From Clostridiales bacterium (GTDB taxonomy: Bacteria; Bacillota; Clostridia; Oscillospirales; Oscillospiraceae), in NCBI GenBank assembly GCA_022764045.1, contig JALERU010000049.1, positions 43,802 through 107,801 on the forward strand: a stretch of DNA of 64,000 nucleotides, in the 5' to 3' direction. The position numbers and the translations under genes are program-made. This document shows positions 17,383 through 25,219 of this stretch, in pieces. A model generated the notes under the pieces. That model did no database searches. It had not been told where the DNA came from and saw nothing but the letters and a program-made list of their open reading frames with translations. How positions within the stretch are numbered: position 1 is the first letter of the stretch; every line of letters starts with the position of its first letter.

Positions 17383-18537
17383 TTATTGTAAGGGATGCAG
17401 ATAGGTCAGACTTTCCGCCGGTGGCCTCTCCTGGGTCAGGACGGTGTGGAGATCCACAATGAAATCCCCCAGGCCCAAGCTCTCCTGGAAGAGATTTTTC
17501 CCGGTGCACCAGGCCCTTCCCTCTTTCACGGCCTTAAAATCCGCCAGCAGATGGCTTTTTTCCAACAGCTGGTCCAGGGTGTGCAGTTCTCCGTCGATGG
17601 CGCTGTTATAGATCAGCACATCGGCGTCCTTGGCGCCGGCGTAAAAGGTCTCCAGGTCCATGTTCATGGTGGACAGGGCGCTGCCCTCCTCGGTTAGGTT
17701 CTGGAACACATAGGCCCCCCCGGCCAGGTCGATGGCCTTGGCCACATAGTCCCCCGACTTGCGGATATTGGCCGCGCCGTTGGAGGTGATGTAGAAAAAA
17801 GCCACTGTCTTACCGGTGTTTTCCTGCTGCAGGATGCCCTGAAGCTGCTCCAGCTGGCCGCTGAAATAAGCCTCCGCCTGATCCTCCAGGCCCAAGAGCA
17901 GCCCGTACAGCTTGATCCACTCCATCCGGCCCAAGGGATGGCTTTCATAGCTGGAACGCTCCACCAGCACAGGAATGTCAAATCCCTCCAGCTGCTCTTT
18001 CACCTCTGGGTTGTGATAGATCATGGTGGATTCAACCGCCAGGTCGCAGCCCTGGGAGAGGATCTGCTCATAGTCCGGCGCGTTGTACTTTCCGGCATAG
18101 GTCATTTCCCCGGTGTCCATGGCTTCCCGGGCCTCCGGGATATACCATCCGTCGGACTTGAGGGCGGAGAGAGTGACCCGGTCAATGGCTCCCAGCTCCC
18201 GGAACAGGTCCATGGCGGAGGTGGCCGCCAGATAGATGTGCTCCAAAGGCTGGTGGATCACCGTGATCTCCGATGGGGTTCCCTGGGGGACTTCCCTGCC
18301 CTGGGGCACCAGAAGATAGATCTCCCCATCCTGGATGGAGAGCTTCGTATACCCCTCCTGGCTGGAAGCGGCGGAAAATTGGGTGGCGTACTCCAGCTCC
18401 AACGGCCGGTCAAAGGACAGGCTTTCCCAGTCCGTCCTCTCCCCCTGGCTCCCCGTCGGCCCGGCTTCACAGCCGCATAGGAGCAAGGCCAGCAGCCCAA
18501 ACAGGACTGCTGGCAGGCACCAACCCTTCCGGCTCAC
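17383..18537 (-). CDS. ABC transporter substrate-binding lipoprotein (BtuF-like)
   Basis: 384 residues. The N-terminus is a lipoprotein signal with a hydrophobic core and a lipobox ending at Cys23 (L-C-G-C). The rest fits the periplasmic-binding-protein class with two lobes joined by a helix: VIHQPLEHIYLAATSAMDLF, NAPDYEQILSQGCDLAVESTM-like region, a LVERSSYESHPLGRMEWIKL segment and DFIVDLHTVL at the end. It overlaps the upstream lipoprotein gene by 4 bases (ATGA). A corrinoid ligand is inferred from the operon; the fold alone would also allow iron chelates. Confidence 0.87.
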   Translation of the reverse strand: MSRKGWCLPAVLFGLLALLLCGCEAGPTGSQGERTDWESLSFDRPLELEYATQFSAASSQEGYTKLSIQDGEIYLLVPQGREVPQGTPSEITVIHQPLEHIYLAATSAMDLFRELGAIDRVTLSALKSDGWYIPEAREAMDTGEMTYAGKYNAPDYEQILSQGCDLAVESTMIYHNPEVKEQLEGFDIPVLVERSSYESHPLGRMEWIKLYGLLLGLEDQAEAYFSGQLEQLQGILQQENTGKTVAFFYITSNGAANIRKSGDYVAKAIDLAGGAYVFQNLTEEGSALSTMNMDLETFYAGAKDADVLIYNSAIDGELHTLDQLLEKSHLLADFKAVKEGRAWCTGKNLFQESLGLGDFIVDLHTVLTQERPPAESLTYLHPLQ

Positions 18538-19406
18538 GAGGCGGGCTCCACTGTGGAGGAGTCAAAGCACAGGGTGTATTCGATCTCATGGGGTGTGCTC
18601 ATGGCCGTGGTGTCGGCCAGGACGGGCAGCGCCCAGTCAAACCCCGTCACGGGGATTTCAAAGGTGGAATTTCCCTCCACGGCAACGGGGTCATATCGCA
18701 CGTCGTCCACCTTCATGTAGTCATAGTTGGAGCTGCTCCAGATAATGGTCGCCGTGGCCTGGCCGTCTTTTACGGTGAGCTTTGTGGGGGAAGTCACACT
18801 GGCCTTGCCAGAGCCCCCCTCCAGCTTGACCTCCACCTGATAGACGCCGTCCTGCAGGCCCAGGTCGGCCACCGTGGTAACAGTGCCCTCGGCAAAGGCC
18901 TCCTGGGGCAGGGAGTCAGCCCGGAAAACCAGGGTGCGGTCATACCACATCTCCTTCTTCTTGCTGTAGGCGGCGCAGTCCAGCTTTTGGTTCAGAGCCG
19001 CCACGGGCACAGTGAAGGTGTGTTCTCCGGTTTCGGTTTCTTCAAAAGGAATCCACGCCGTCTCATCGGCCACGGCAGCCTCTTCGCCGGTGCCCATGAA
19101 CAGCTTCAGATAGCCGGTGCCTCCCATAGTCATGGTTGCCGTCATCTTCCCCTCTGCCACGGTGAGCTGGCAGGCGGTGATGTTGAACATGGAAGAGCTG
19201 GAATCCACGGTAATCTCATAGGTTCCGTCCTTCAGGGCGGCGGCTTCCACGGGCTCCATGCCCTCCTCCCCCACTTCCTGGGGCTCGACCATGTCCTCCT
19301 GGCCCGCCACCTTCTCCGGGGCCTCTTTGTCGTTGTCCTCTGTCCCACAAGCGGCCAGAGACAGGCTCATGACCAAAGCCAGCATCAATAATAAAATTCT
19401 TTTCAT
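18534..19406 (-). CDS. Lipoprotein with two tandem beta-rich domains, possible tetrapyrrole/metal binder
   Basis: 290 residues; signal peptide with lipobox LAAC ending at Cys20, then an acidic linker. Two related domains follow: one around residues 58-170 (LKDGTYEITVDSSSS, LTVAEGKMTATMTM) and one around 180-285 (LQDGVYQVEVKLEGGSG, LTVKDGQATATIIW). The pattern DGxYxVxV ... LTVxDGxATxTI resembles NEAT-like surface haem-binding domains, but this is pattern similarity only. Position between exported CbiK and the binding protein suggests it captures or relays a corrinoid, tetrapyrrole or cobalt at the cell surface. Confidence 0.7.
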   Translation of the reverse strand: MKRILLLMLALVMSLSLAACGTEDNDKEAPEKVAGQEDMVEPQEVGEEGMEPVEAAALKDGTYEITVDSSSSMFNITACQLTVAEGKMTATMTMGGTGYLKLFMGTGEEAAVADETAWIPFEETETGEHTFTVPVAALNQKLDCAAYSKKKEMWYDRTLVFRADSLPQEAFAEGTVTTVADLGLQDGVYQVEVKLEGGSGKASVTSPTKLTVKDGQATATIIWSSSNYDYMKVDDVRYDPVAVEGNSTFEIPVTGFDWALPVLADTTAMSTPHEIEYTLCFDSSTVEPAS

Positions 19407-19424
19407 CGTGATCCTCCATTGTTT

Positions 19425-19470
19425 GAACCAACAGCAGCCCGAAAAAGCCCCTTCCGGCTGCTGTTGGTTC
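19425..19470 (-). other. Intercistronic stem-loop between cbiK and the lipoprotein gene
   Basis: Perfect 15-bp inverted repeat (19425-19439 with 19456-19470) around a 16-base loop, in the gap between the first and second gene of the cob operon. No U-run follows on the minus strand, so it is not a standard terminator; it could limit read-through or protect the cbiK message. Confidence 0.7.
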
Positions 19471-19481
19471 TGTCTATTGTT

Positions 19482-20447
19482 TTACTGCAAAGTATCCATG
19501 GCAGCCTGTGCGTGCTCCACAAAGATCTGCTGGATGGCTTCCAGCTCGCCCAGGCCCTTCAGGACGCATTCCACCTGGTAGCCGGCCTTCTCAAAGGTGC
19601 TCTTCCAGGAGTCCTCTTCCTCGCCGGCCATGTCGTTGTTGGCATGGTCGCCGGCCACGATCATCAGGGGCATGAGCACCACGCGCTCATACTCGCCCTT
19701 CTGCACGGCGGCCAGCACGTCGTCCAGTGAGGGGGTCGCCTCCACGGTGCCCACGTAGTAGTTGGCATAGCCGGCCTCGGTGAGGGTGGTCTGCATCTTG
19801 GCATAGACCGCGTTGGAGTCGGCCTCGGTGCCGTGGCCCATGAAGCAGATGGCGGTCTTGCCATCGTCATACTCCTTGGTGGCCTCGGTGATGGCGGTCA
19901 TGACGGCCTGGAAGTCCTCGTCAGAGGTCAGAAGGGGCTGGCCGACGGCCACCTTTTCAAAGGCGTCGGAATACTGGGCCAGTTCATTCACCAGATCGGT
20001 GTATTCCAGGCCATTCATCAGATGGGTGGGCTGCACCACCAGGGTCTTGACCCCGTTGGCTACGGCACGGTCCAGGGCCTGGCCCACGTTGTCGATGGTC
20101 ACACCGTCACGGTCCTTCACATGGTCGATGATGATCTGGCTGGTGAAGCCCCGGCGGACAGCGTAGCCGGGGAAAGCCTTCTCCAGGGCGCCTTCAATGG
20201 CGCCGATGGTCAGGCGGCGGCTGTCGTTGTAGCTGGTGCCGAAGCTCACCACCAGCAGCTCGCTCTCGCCGATCTCGTCCTGGTTCCGGGGATCGTCCTT
20301 GGAGGCGTCACCGGTGTCGGGCTCTTCCGCCTCGGTGGTCTGGGTGGGCTCCGGGTCGGTTTGTTCCCCTTCGCTGGGGGCGCCGCAGGCGGCCAGCAGG
20401 GTCAGCAGCAAGGTCGCCGACAGGAGCAGGGCAAGGAGTTTCTTCAT
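19482..20447 (-). CDS. cbiK: Exported (lipoprotein) sirohydrochlorin cobaltochelatase CbiK
   Basis: 321 residues. Residues 1-21 are a lipoprotein signal with lipobox LAAC (Cys21), followed by a Thr/Glu/Asp-rich linker to about residue 60. The rest is CbiK: VVSFGTSYNDSRRLTIGAIE, the metal-binding His in FMGHGTEADSN, PTHLMNGLEY, and the second His in LMIVAGDHANNDMAGEEEDSW. The family inserts Co into sirohydrochlorin; exported forms are known from Desulfovibrio. Being outside the membrane with an uptake system suggests surface metal/tetrapyrrole handling rather than, or in addition to, de novo synthesis. First gene after the riboswitch. Confidence 0.9.
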   Translation of the reverse strand: MKKLLALLLSATLLLTLLAACGAPSEGEQTDPEPTQTTEAEEPDTGDASKDDPRNQDEIGESELLVVSFGTSYNDSRRLTIGAIEGALEKAFPGYAVRRGFTSQIIIDHVKDRDGVTIDNVGQALDRAVANGVKTLVVQPTHLMNGLEYTDLVNELAQYSDAFEKVAVGQPLLTSDEDFQAVMTAITEATKEYDDGKTAICFMGHGTEADSNAVYAKMQTTLTEAGYANYYVGTVEATPSLDDVLAAVQKGEYERVVLMPLMIVAGDHANNDMAGEEEDSWKSTFEKAGYQVECVLKGLGELEAIQQIFVEHAQAAMDTLQ

Positions 20448-20490
20448 GCTTTCATACCTCTTTTTTAATTATTTCTGGTATAAAATATCG

Positions 20491-20518
20491 CAAAAAACGG
20501 CCGCGCAACCGCGACCGT
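20491..20518 (-). terminator. Riboswitch-controlled intrinsic terminator upstream of cbiK
   Basis: On the minus strand a 9-bp stem (20510-20518 with 20497-20505, one G-U pair) with a 4-base loop is followed at once by six U. It lies about 45 bases before the cbiK start and downstream of the cobalamin aptamer, so it is the likely expression platform: B12 binding would favour this hairpin and stop transcription. Confidence 0.85.
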
Positions 20519-20616
20519 CTCTCAACCAATGCACCTGCAACATTCCCGTATCATTTCTACATTGCCAATGTCATTTGTGAGAATATAAATCCGTGGACCG
20601 CGGATTTGAGATTCTA

Positions 20617-20771
20617 CATACAGGCAGGTCTCCTGACTTTGTTCCTCGCTCCTTTTCTCTTCCCAGTTTCCCAGTGAGTTTGCAAAAAGAGCTCCCATAC
20701 ACAGTGACGGCATCGTTACGGATTCTCACCGTATTCCCTTTTCACCCGCCCATGGGACGGGCACCTGTATG
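20617..20771 (-). ncRNA. Cobalamin riboswitch
   Basis: Read on the minus strand, it carries the class hallmarks in order: a closing stem CATACAGG / CCTGTATG (P1), GGGAA-N3-GGTG-N2-AATCC, a CGTCACTGT box matching the GCCACTG element, and near the 3' end CAGGAGACCTGCC. These match the consensus of the AdoCbl aptamer. It precedes a terminator and the whole uptake/synthesis operon, so it should shut the operon down when cobalamin is plentiful. Confidence 0.95.
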
Positions 20772-20810
20772 CTACAAATACTCTACAATATTTCGTTGCC
20801 AGATGGCATC

Positions 20811-20839
20811 ATTTTAGCAACTAATTTTTACACTGTCAA
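20811..20839 (-). promoter_or_regulatory. Sigma-A promoter of the cobalamin operon
   Basis: On the minus strand TTGACA (20834-20839) and TAAAAT (20811-20816) are separated by exactly 17 bases. Predicted transcription start is near 20804, about 33 bases before the riboswitch P1 stem. Confidence 0.85.
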
Positions 20840-20975
20840 CAAGGAGAACCGGAAAATCCGACATCCTCTTCCAGAAAGGAAAAATTTTTTGCCGAAAGGG
20901 CTTTTTCCTATGTTGTCCGACGAAAAAATGTGATACACTATCCCTATGATTCTCCGAGAGAAAGAAGGGAGTTTC

Positions 20976-21881
20976 TTGTCCATCCGTCCGCTCCGTGGTG
21001 CCGGGAAGCCGGCCTACCTCTCCTATTTTATCGCCCTGCTGCTCTTCGGGTCCAATGGGACCGTGGCCAGCGCCATCGCCCTGTCCAGCTATGAGATCGT
21101 TCTGCTGCGCTGTCTCATTGGCTGTGTGTTTCTGTGGGGTGTCTTTCTTCTTACCCGGCAGAAGCTGACCCTGGGCCGGCACAAGGTCGACGCCCTATTT
21201 CTGGCGGCCTCCGGAGCGGCCATGGGATTGGGCTGGATGTTTCTCTACGAAGCCTACCGGCAGATCGGCGTCAGCATGGCCTCACTGGCCTATTACTGCG
21301 GGCCGGTCATCATCATGGCGGTGTCTCCCCTGTTTTTTCACGAACCTTTGACCCGTCCCAAAATCACCGGGTTTCTGGTGGTTCTGGCCGGTGTCTGCCT
21401 GGTCAATGGCCAGGCAGCGCAGGAGGGGAGGATGGGCTGGGGACTGTTCTGCGGCTTTCTGTCCGCTTTGATGTTTGCTGTGCTGGTGATCTTCAGCAAA
21501 AAGGCCACCGCCATCACGGGCCTGGAAAACCCCATGCTTCAGCTCACCGCCAGCCTAATCACCGTGGCGGTTTTCGTGGTCTGCAAGAAGGGCTTCGCCC
21601 TGGAGATCGCCCGGGAGGACTGGCCGCCCATCCTTTTTCTGGGTCTGGTAAATACAGGCATCGGTTGCTTCCTCTATTTCACCTCTATCAGCCGCCTGCC
21701 CGCCCAGACCGTAGCCATCTGTGGGTATCTGGAGCCCTTGTCCGCCGTGATTTTTTCCGCCCTGTTTCTCCACGAAGTCCTCTCCCCTGCCCAGGTGTTG
21801 GGGGCTTTCCTCATCTTAGGGGGCGCGGCGGCAGGAGAACTGTTCTCCCACAAACCCGCCGTCGTACCCCGCCGGTCTTAA
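20976..21881 (+). CDS. EamA/DMT-family transporter
   Basis: About 300 residues with ten predicted membrane helices in two EamA repeats. FIALLLFGSNGTVASAIALSSYEIVLLR opens repeat 1 and YEAYRQIGVSMASLAYY ends it; repeat 2 has ALMFAVLVIFSKKATAITG and AQTVAICGYLEPLSAVIFSALFLHE, the classic end of DMT proteins. The substrate is unknown (metabolite export). An ATG at 20946 is in frame, but a possible -10 box TACACT at 20935-20940 would put the RNA start there, so I prefer the TTG at 20976, which has AGAAGGGAG in front. Either start is possible. Confidence 0.85.
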   Translation: MSIRPLRGAGKPAYLSYFIALLLFGSNGTVASAIALSSYEIVLLRCLIGCVFLWGVFLLTRQKLTLGRHKVDALFLAASGAAMGLGWMFLYEAYRQIGVSMASLAYYCGPVIIMAVSPLFFHEPLTRPKITGFLVVLAGVCLVNGQAAQEGRMGWGLFCGFLSALMFAVLVIFSKKATAITGLENPMLQLTASLITVAVFVVCKKGFALEIAREDWPPILFLGLVNTGIGCFLYFTSISRLPAQTVAICGYLEPLSAVIFSALFLHEVLSPAQVLGAFLILGGAAAGELFSHKPAVVPRRS

Positions 21882-21971
21882 TAAAATCTTAATCCCGTCG
21901 CAAGGCTTTCTTCAAACACAGGCCTCCCCTTCTTTGGTATAATGCAAATACCTAACCGAGGAGGCCGGCTT

Positions 21972-22589
21972 ATGTATCGTCTCTTTTTCATCGTCTCTGA
22001 CCTGCTTTCCGCCGCAGTGGTTCTAATTCCCTTTCTCCTGCTTTTGCTCTCTGTCCTCTGGAACGGCAATTCGCCCCGCCGGCGTGGTCTGCTTTTGATC
22101 TTTACCCTGTTTATTGTAGCCGTCTATTCGGCGGTGGGGCTGCCCAGCATTGCGGGAATTCATGTGGACCCGGAGGTGCATCTCATCCCCCTACTGGACG
22201 GGTGGAGCAGTCCCCTGTCCTACCTGAAAAACATGCTGCTCAACACGCTGCTCTTCCTGCCCCTGGGTTTTTTGCTGCCTGTTTTATGGGAAGGGGCACG
22301 CAGCTTCAAGCGGGTGTTTTTGTTTGGCGTTTGCCTCTCCCTTGGGATTGAGCTTTTGCAGCTTTTGAACTTCCGTCTCACCGACGTGGATGATCTCATC
22401 GCCAACACAGCCGGGGCGCTGTTGGGGTATCTTCTTTTCCATGTTCTGAATCGGAACGAACGGCTTTCCCTCCCCTGTGGAGACGCCAAAGGGCCTGGGC
22501 CGGTTGTGCTTTGCCTGCTGGCCTTTGGGGTGGTCTTTCTGGTTCTCCCCTTCCTTCCCACCCTCACGGACCTGCTCTACCCCGCATAA
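21972..22589 (+). CDS. VanZ family membrane protein
   Basis: 205 residues with about five membrane helices. The family core is present: NMLLNTLLFLPLGFLLPVLW followed by RVFLFGVCLSLGIELLQLLNFRLTDVDDLIANTAGALLGYL in its usual order. VanZ-type proteins confer low-level teicoplanin tolerance in some hosts, but most chromosomal copies have no known role. The ATG at 21972 follows AGGAGG with 7 bases spacing; an ATG 30 bases upstream has none. Ends at a strong bidirectional terminator. Confidence 0.88.
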   Translation: MYRLFFIVSDLLSAAVVLIPFLLLLLSVLWNGNSPRRRGLLLIFTLFIVAVYSAVGLPSIAGIHVDPEVHLIPLLDGWSSPLSYLKNMLLNTLLFLPLGFLLPVLWEGARSFKRVFLFGVCLSLGIELLQLLNFRLTDVDDLIANTAGALLGYLLFHVLNRNERLSLPCGDAKGPGPVVLCLLAFGVVFLVLPFLPTLTDLLYPA

Positions 22590-22604
22590 ATCCCGTTAAA
22601 AAGT

Positions 22605-22650
22605 CTCCCCCTGCCAGGCGGTTTTGAACCGCCCCGCAGGGGGAGTTTTG
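22605..22650. terminator. Bidirectional intrinsic terminator
   Basis: A 10-bp G/C stem (22605-22614 with 22636-22645) enclosing a second hairpin GGCGGTTTTGAACCGCC; T-run on the plus side (22646-22649) and A5 on the left (T5 on the minus strand). Serves the convergent VanZ and hydrolase genes. Confidence 0.85.
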
Positions 22651-22658
22651 TTCTTTCC

Positions 22659-23627
22659 TCATGGTTCCAGCAGGAAGTTTCCGATGCTCTCCATAGCCAA
22701 GGCCGCTTTCCGCACGGGGAACATCTGGAAGACATGCCACATGTCGCTGAACACCTCCAGGCGGCAGTGGACGTTGGCCGTCTGCATCCGCTCCCGCAGG
22801 CGGAGGGAGTCGGAGAACAGGATCTCGTTGCTCCCCACCTGGATCAGGGTGGGAGGGAATCCCTCAAAATTGCCAAAGAGAGGGGAGAGCAAGGGGGAGG
22901 TGAGCTCCTGTCCCCCGGCGTAGACCTCCCGCACCGCCCGGACATAGTCCAGGGTGATGGTGGGGTCCAGCTCCGCCCGCTGGGTGTAGGAGCGCCCGCT
23001 GGCGGTCATATCGGTCCAAGGGGACATGAGAACCAGCCGCCCGGGAAGCTGCCGCCCCGCCTCCTTGAGCTGGTGGCAGAGAACCAGGGCCAGGTTCCCC
23101 CCAGCGGAATCCCCCGCCACCACCACGTCCCGGGCGCCGTAACCCAGGTACATCAGGTAGTCCCAGGCCCTCCGGGCGTCGTCCACCGCAGCGGGGAAGG
23201 GGTGCTCCGGGGCCAGGCGGTACTCAAAGCACAGCGTTTCCCAGCCGGTGACGTTTGAAAGTTTGGAGGCCAGGGGCCGGGAATAACCCAGGTTCCCGCT
23301 GGTGTAGCCACCCCCGTGGCAATACAGAATGACCCGCCGCTTATCATGGGGCCAGTCGGGCTTCACCCAGGCGGCGGGCATGCCCTTAATTTGAAAGGGC
23401 TCCCACTTTTTCATCACGATCATGGGGGCCACCAGGCGGCCCAGCAGTTCCTGGCCCGCTCGCTGCCGGGCCAAATCCTCAGGGTCCATGGAGTCCGGGG
23501 CGGTCACCGAGTGGATGGCCTTCAGAGCCCGCAGCATAGGGGCCAAGCGGTGGTCCTCCTGTCCCAGCACTTCCTCTTCTTTTCTCCCCTTTGGCTTCAG
23601 CCGCAGGGACAACTTTTTCCGGTCCAT
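22659..23627 (-). CDS. Alpha/beta hydrolase (hormone-sensitive-lipase-like esterase)
   Basis: 322 residues. HGGGY at residues 104-108 forms the oxyanion hole and GDSAGG carries the nucleophile Ser174; the acid lies in the SNEILFSD region near residue 276 and the histidine in SDMWHVFQMF near residue 298. RLAPEHPFPAAVDDARRAW is a family hallmark. It probably hydrolyses short acyl esters. It diverges from the acyltransferase-like gene at 23914, a pairing that suggests a shared lipid or ester pathway. The ATG at 23627 is preceded by GGGAG; seven codons further upstream is less likely. Confidence 0.9.
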   Translation of the reverse strand: MDRKKLSLRLKPKGRKEEEVLGQEDHRLAPMLRALKAIHSVTAPDSMDPEDLARQRAGQELLGRLVAPMIVMKKWEPFQIKGMPAAWVKPDWPHDKRRVILYCHGGGYTSGNLGYSRPLASKLSNVTGWETLCFEYRLAPEHPFPAAVDDARRAWDYLMYLGYGARDVVVAGDSAGGNLALVLCHQLKEAGRQLPGRLVLMSPWTDMTASGRSYTQRAELDPTITLDYVRAVREVYAGGQELTSPLLSPLFGNFEGFPPTLIQVGSNEILFSDSLRLRERMQTANVHCRLEVFSDMWHVFQMFPVRKAALAMESIGNFLLEP

Positions 23628-23913
23628 AGCCCGCTCCCTTCTTCCCACGCCTTGGGTTTACGGCCAACCAGGGCCGTGTGGTATCTTTTTCCATTGTTAC
23701 AGTATACCACGCCTTTCTGCAAAAAGAAAGGTGTCTCTTTTGGGCGTTATTGTTTTTGATATTTTTCCTTTGCATATTCATAGGCTTCTCTATCGCATGG
23801 CAGCTTATTTTATCACATGGGCGCCGCGGTCACAAGGACCCGCCCTTCTTCCCCTTGTAGTTTTTTCCCTGCTATGATAGAATAAGATATCCCTTGGAAA
23901 GGAGTGGCAGCCC

Positions 23914-25200
23914 GTGGCCAGGAAACATGAAAAGCCCAGTTGGTATCCTCTGGATAACGCGGGCGTGCTCTATTCCGCCATTCAGAAAGACCAATACTCC
24001 GCCGTCTATCGCTTCTCCGCCCTGATGACCGAGCCCGTGGACCCCGCCGCCCTCCAGCGGGCAGTGGAGAAAACCATGCCCCGGTTTCCCGGCTTTGGGG
24101 TGCGGCTCCGGCGGGGGGTCTTTTGGTGCTACTTCGAGCCCAACCCCAACCCCGGCCCCTTTGTGAAACAGGACATGGCCAACCCCTGCCAGCCCATTCG
24201 GTTTCACGAGGACAACGACTGGCTGATCCGAATCCTGTACTATGAAAAGCGGATCTCCCTGGAGGTCTTCCACGCGGTTTCTGACGGGGCGGGCTCCGTG
24301 GTCTTTCTGCGCACCCTTTTGGCCGTCTACCTCCGGGAGCTGGGCTGCCAGATCCCCAACGGTGACGGGGTGCTGGACATCACCCAGCCCCCCCGCCGGG
24401 AGGAGCTGGAAGACGCCTATACCCGCTACGCGGGCAACCGGGTCTTGCGGGGAAAGCTGGAAAAGACCGCCTTCCCCAATGTCAGCCCGCCGGAGCCCTT
24501 TTACACTTTGAATGTCACCATGGGCATGGTCCCTTTGGACCATTTGCGGGAGGTGGCCCGGGGCTATCAGGCCACCATCACGGAATACCTCACGGCAGTG
24601 ATCCTCCAATGCCTGCTGGAAAACCAGGCCGCCCGCCATTTTCGTCACCCCCAGCCGGTGGCATTGGCCATCCCCATTAACCTGCGGCCCTGGTTCCCTA
24701 CCGAGACCCTGCGGAACTTCATCCTCACCATGCGCCCCAGCATCGACCCGACCTTGGGGGAATACACCCTGCCGGAAATCGTGCGCCAGGTCCAAAACTA
24801 CATGCGCCTGCACACCAACCGCCAGGAAATGCGGGCCAAGTTCACGGGGAATGTCCGATTTACCACAAACCGGTTTCTTCAAATCGTTCCACTGGTCCTG
24901 AAAAACCCCGTCATGGCCTTTTCCTATCATCTGGTGGGGGTCCGCCCCTTTTCCGGCACCTATACCAACCCCGGGGTCTTTCAGGTCCCCCAAGAGATGG
25001 AGCCCCATATTCAGCGCATGGAGGTCATGCTGGGCCAGGCCACCCGGCCCTCCCCCCACTGCGCCTCCATCAGCTATGGCAACACCATGGTCATCACCTT
25101 CGCCGGCACCGGAACCTCCAGCGAAACCGAGCGAAGATTTTTCACCCATTTGGTGCGGGACGGGCTCCCGGTGAAAGTAGAGTCCAACCGCACCCGCTGA
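23914..25200 (+). CDS. Condensation-domain-like acyltransferase (alcohol acetyltransferase-type)
   Basis: 428 residues in the chloramphenicol-acetyltransferase/condensation fold. The catalytic HxxxDG appears as H-A-V-S-D-G at residues 120-125, and the second conserved part includes TEYLTAVILQCLLE and ALAIPINLRPWFPTETLRNFI. No carrier-protein or adenylation domains are attached, so it is a stand-alone acyltransferase; substrates are unknown. Starts with GTG after AAAGGAG. It forms an operon with the zinc-ribbon membrane protein that follows after 19 bases and lies opposite an esterase. Confidence 0.78.
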   Translation: MARKHEKPSWYPLDNAGVLYSAIQKDQYSAVYRFSALMTEPVDPAALQRAVEKTMPRFPGFGVRLRRGVFWCYFEPNPNPGPFVKQDMANPCQPIRFHEDNDWLIRILYYEKRISLEVFHAVSDGAGSVVFLRTLLAVYLRELGCQIPNGDGVLDITQPPRREELEDAYTRYAGNRVLRGKLEKTAFPNVSPPEPFYTLNVTMGMVPLDHLREVARGYQATITEYLTAVILQCLLENQAARHFRHPQPVALAIPINLRPWFPTETLRNFILTMRPSIDPTLGEYTLPEIVRQVQNYMRLHTNRQEMRAKFTGNVRFTTNRFLQIVPLVLKNPVMAFSYHLVGVRPFSGTYTNPGVFQVPQEMEPHIQRMEVMLGQATRPSPHCASISYGNTMVITFAGTGTSSETERRFFTHLVRDGLPVKVESNRTR

Positions 25201-25219
25201 CCCACCAGGAGGTGTTAGC

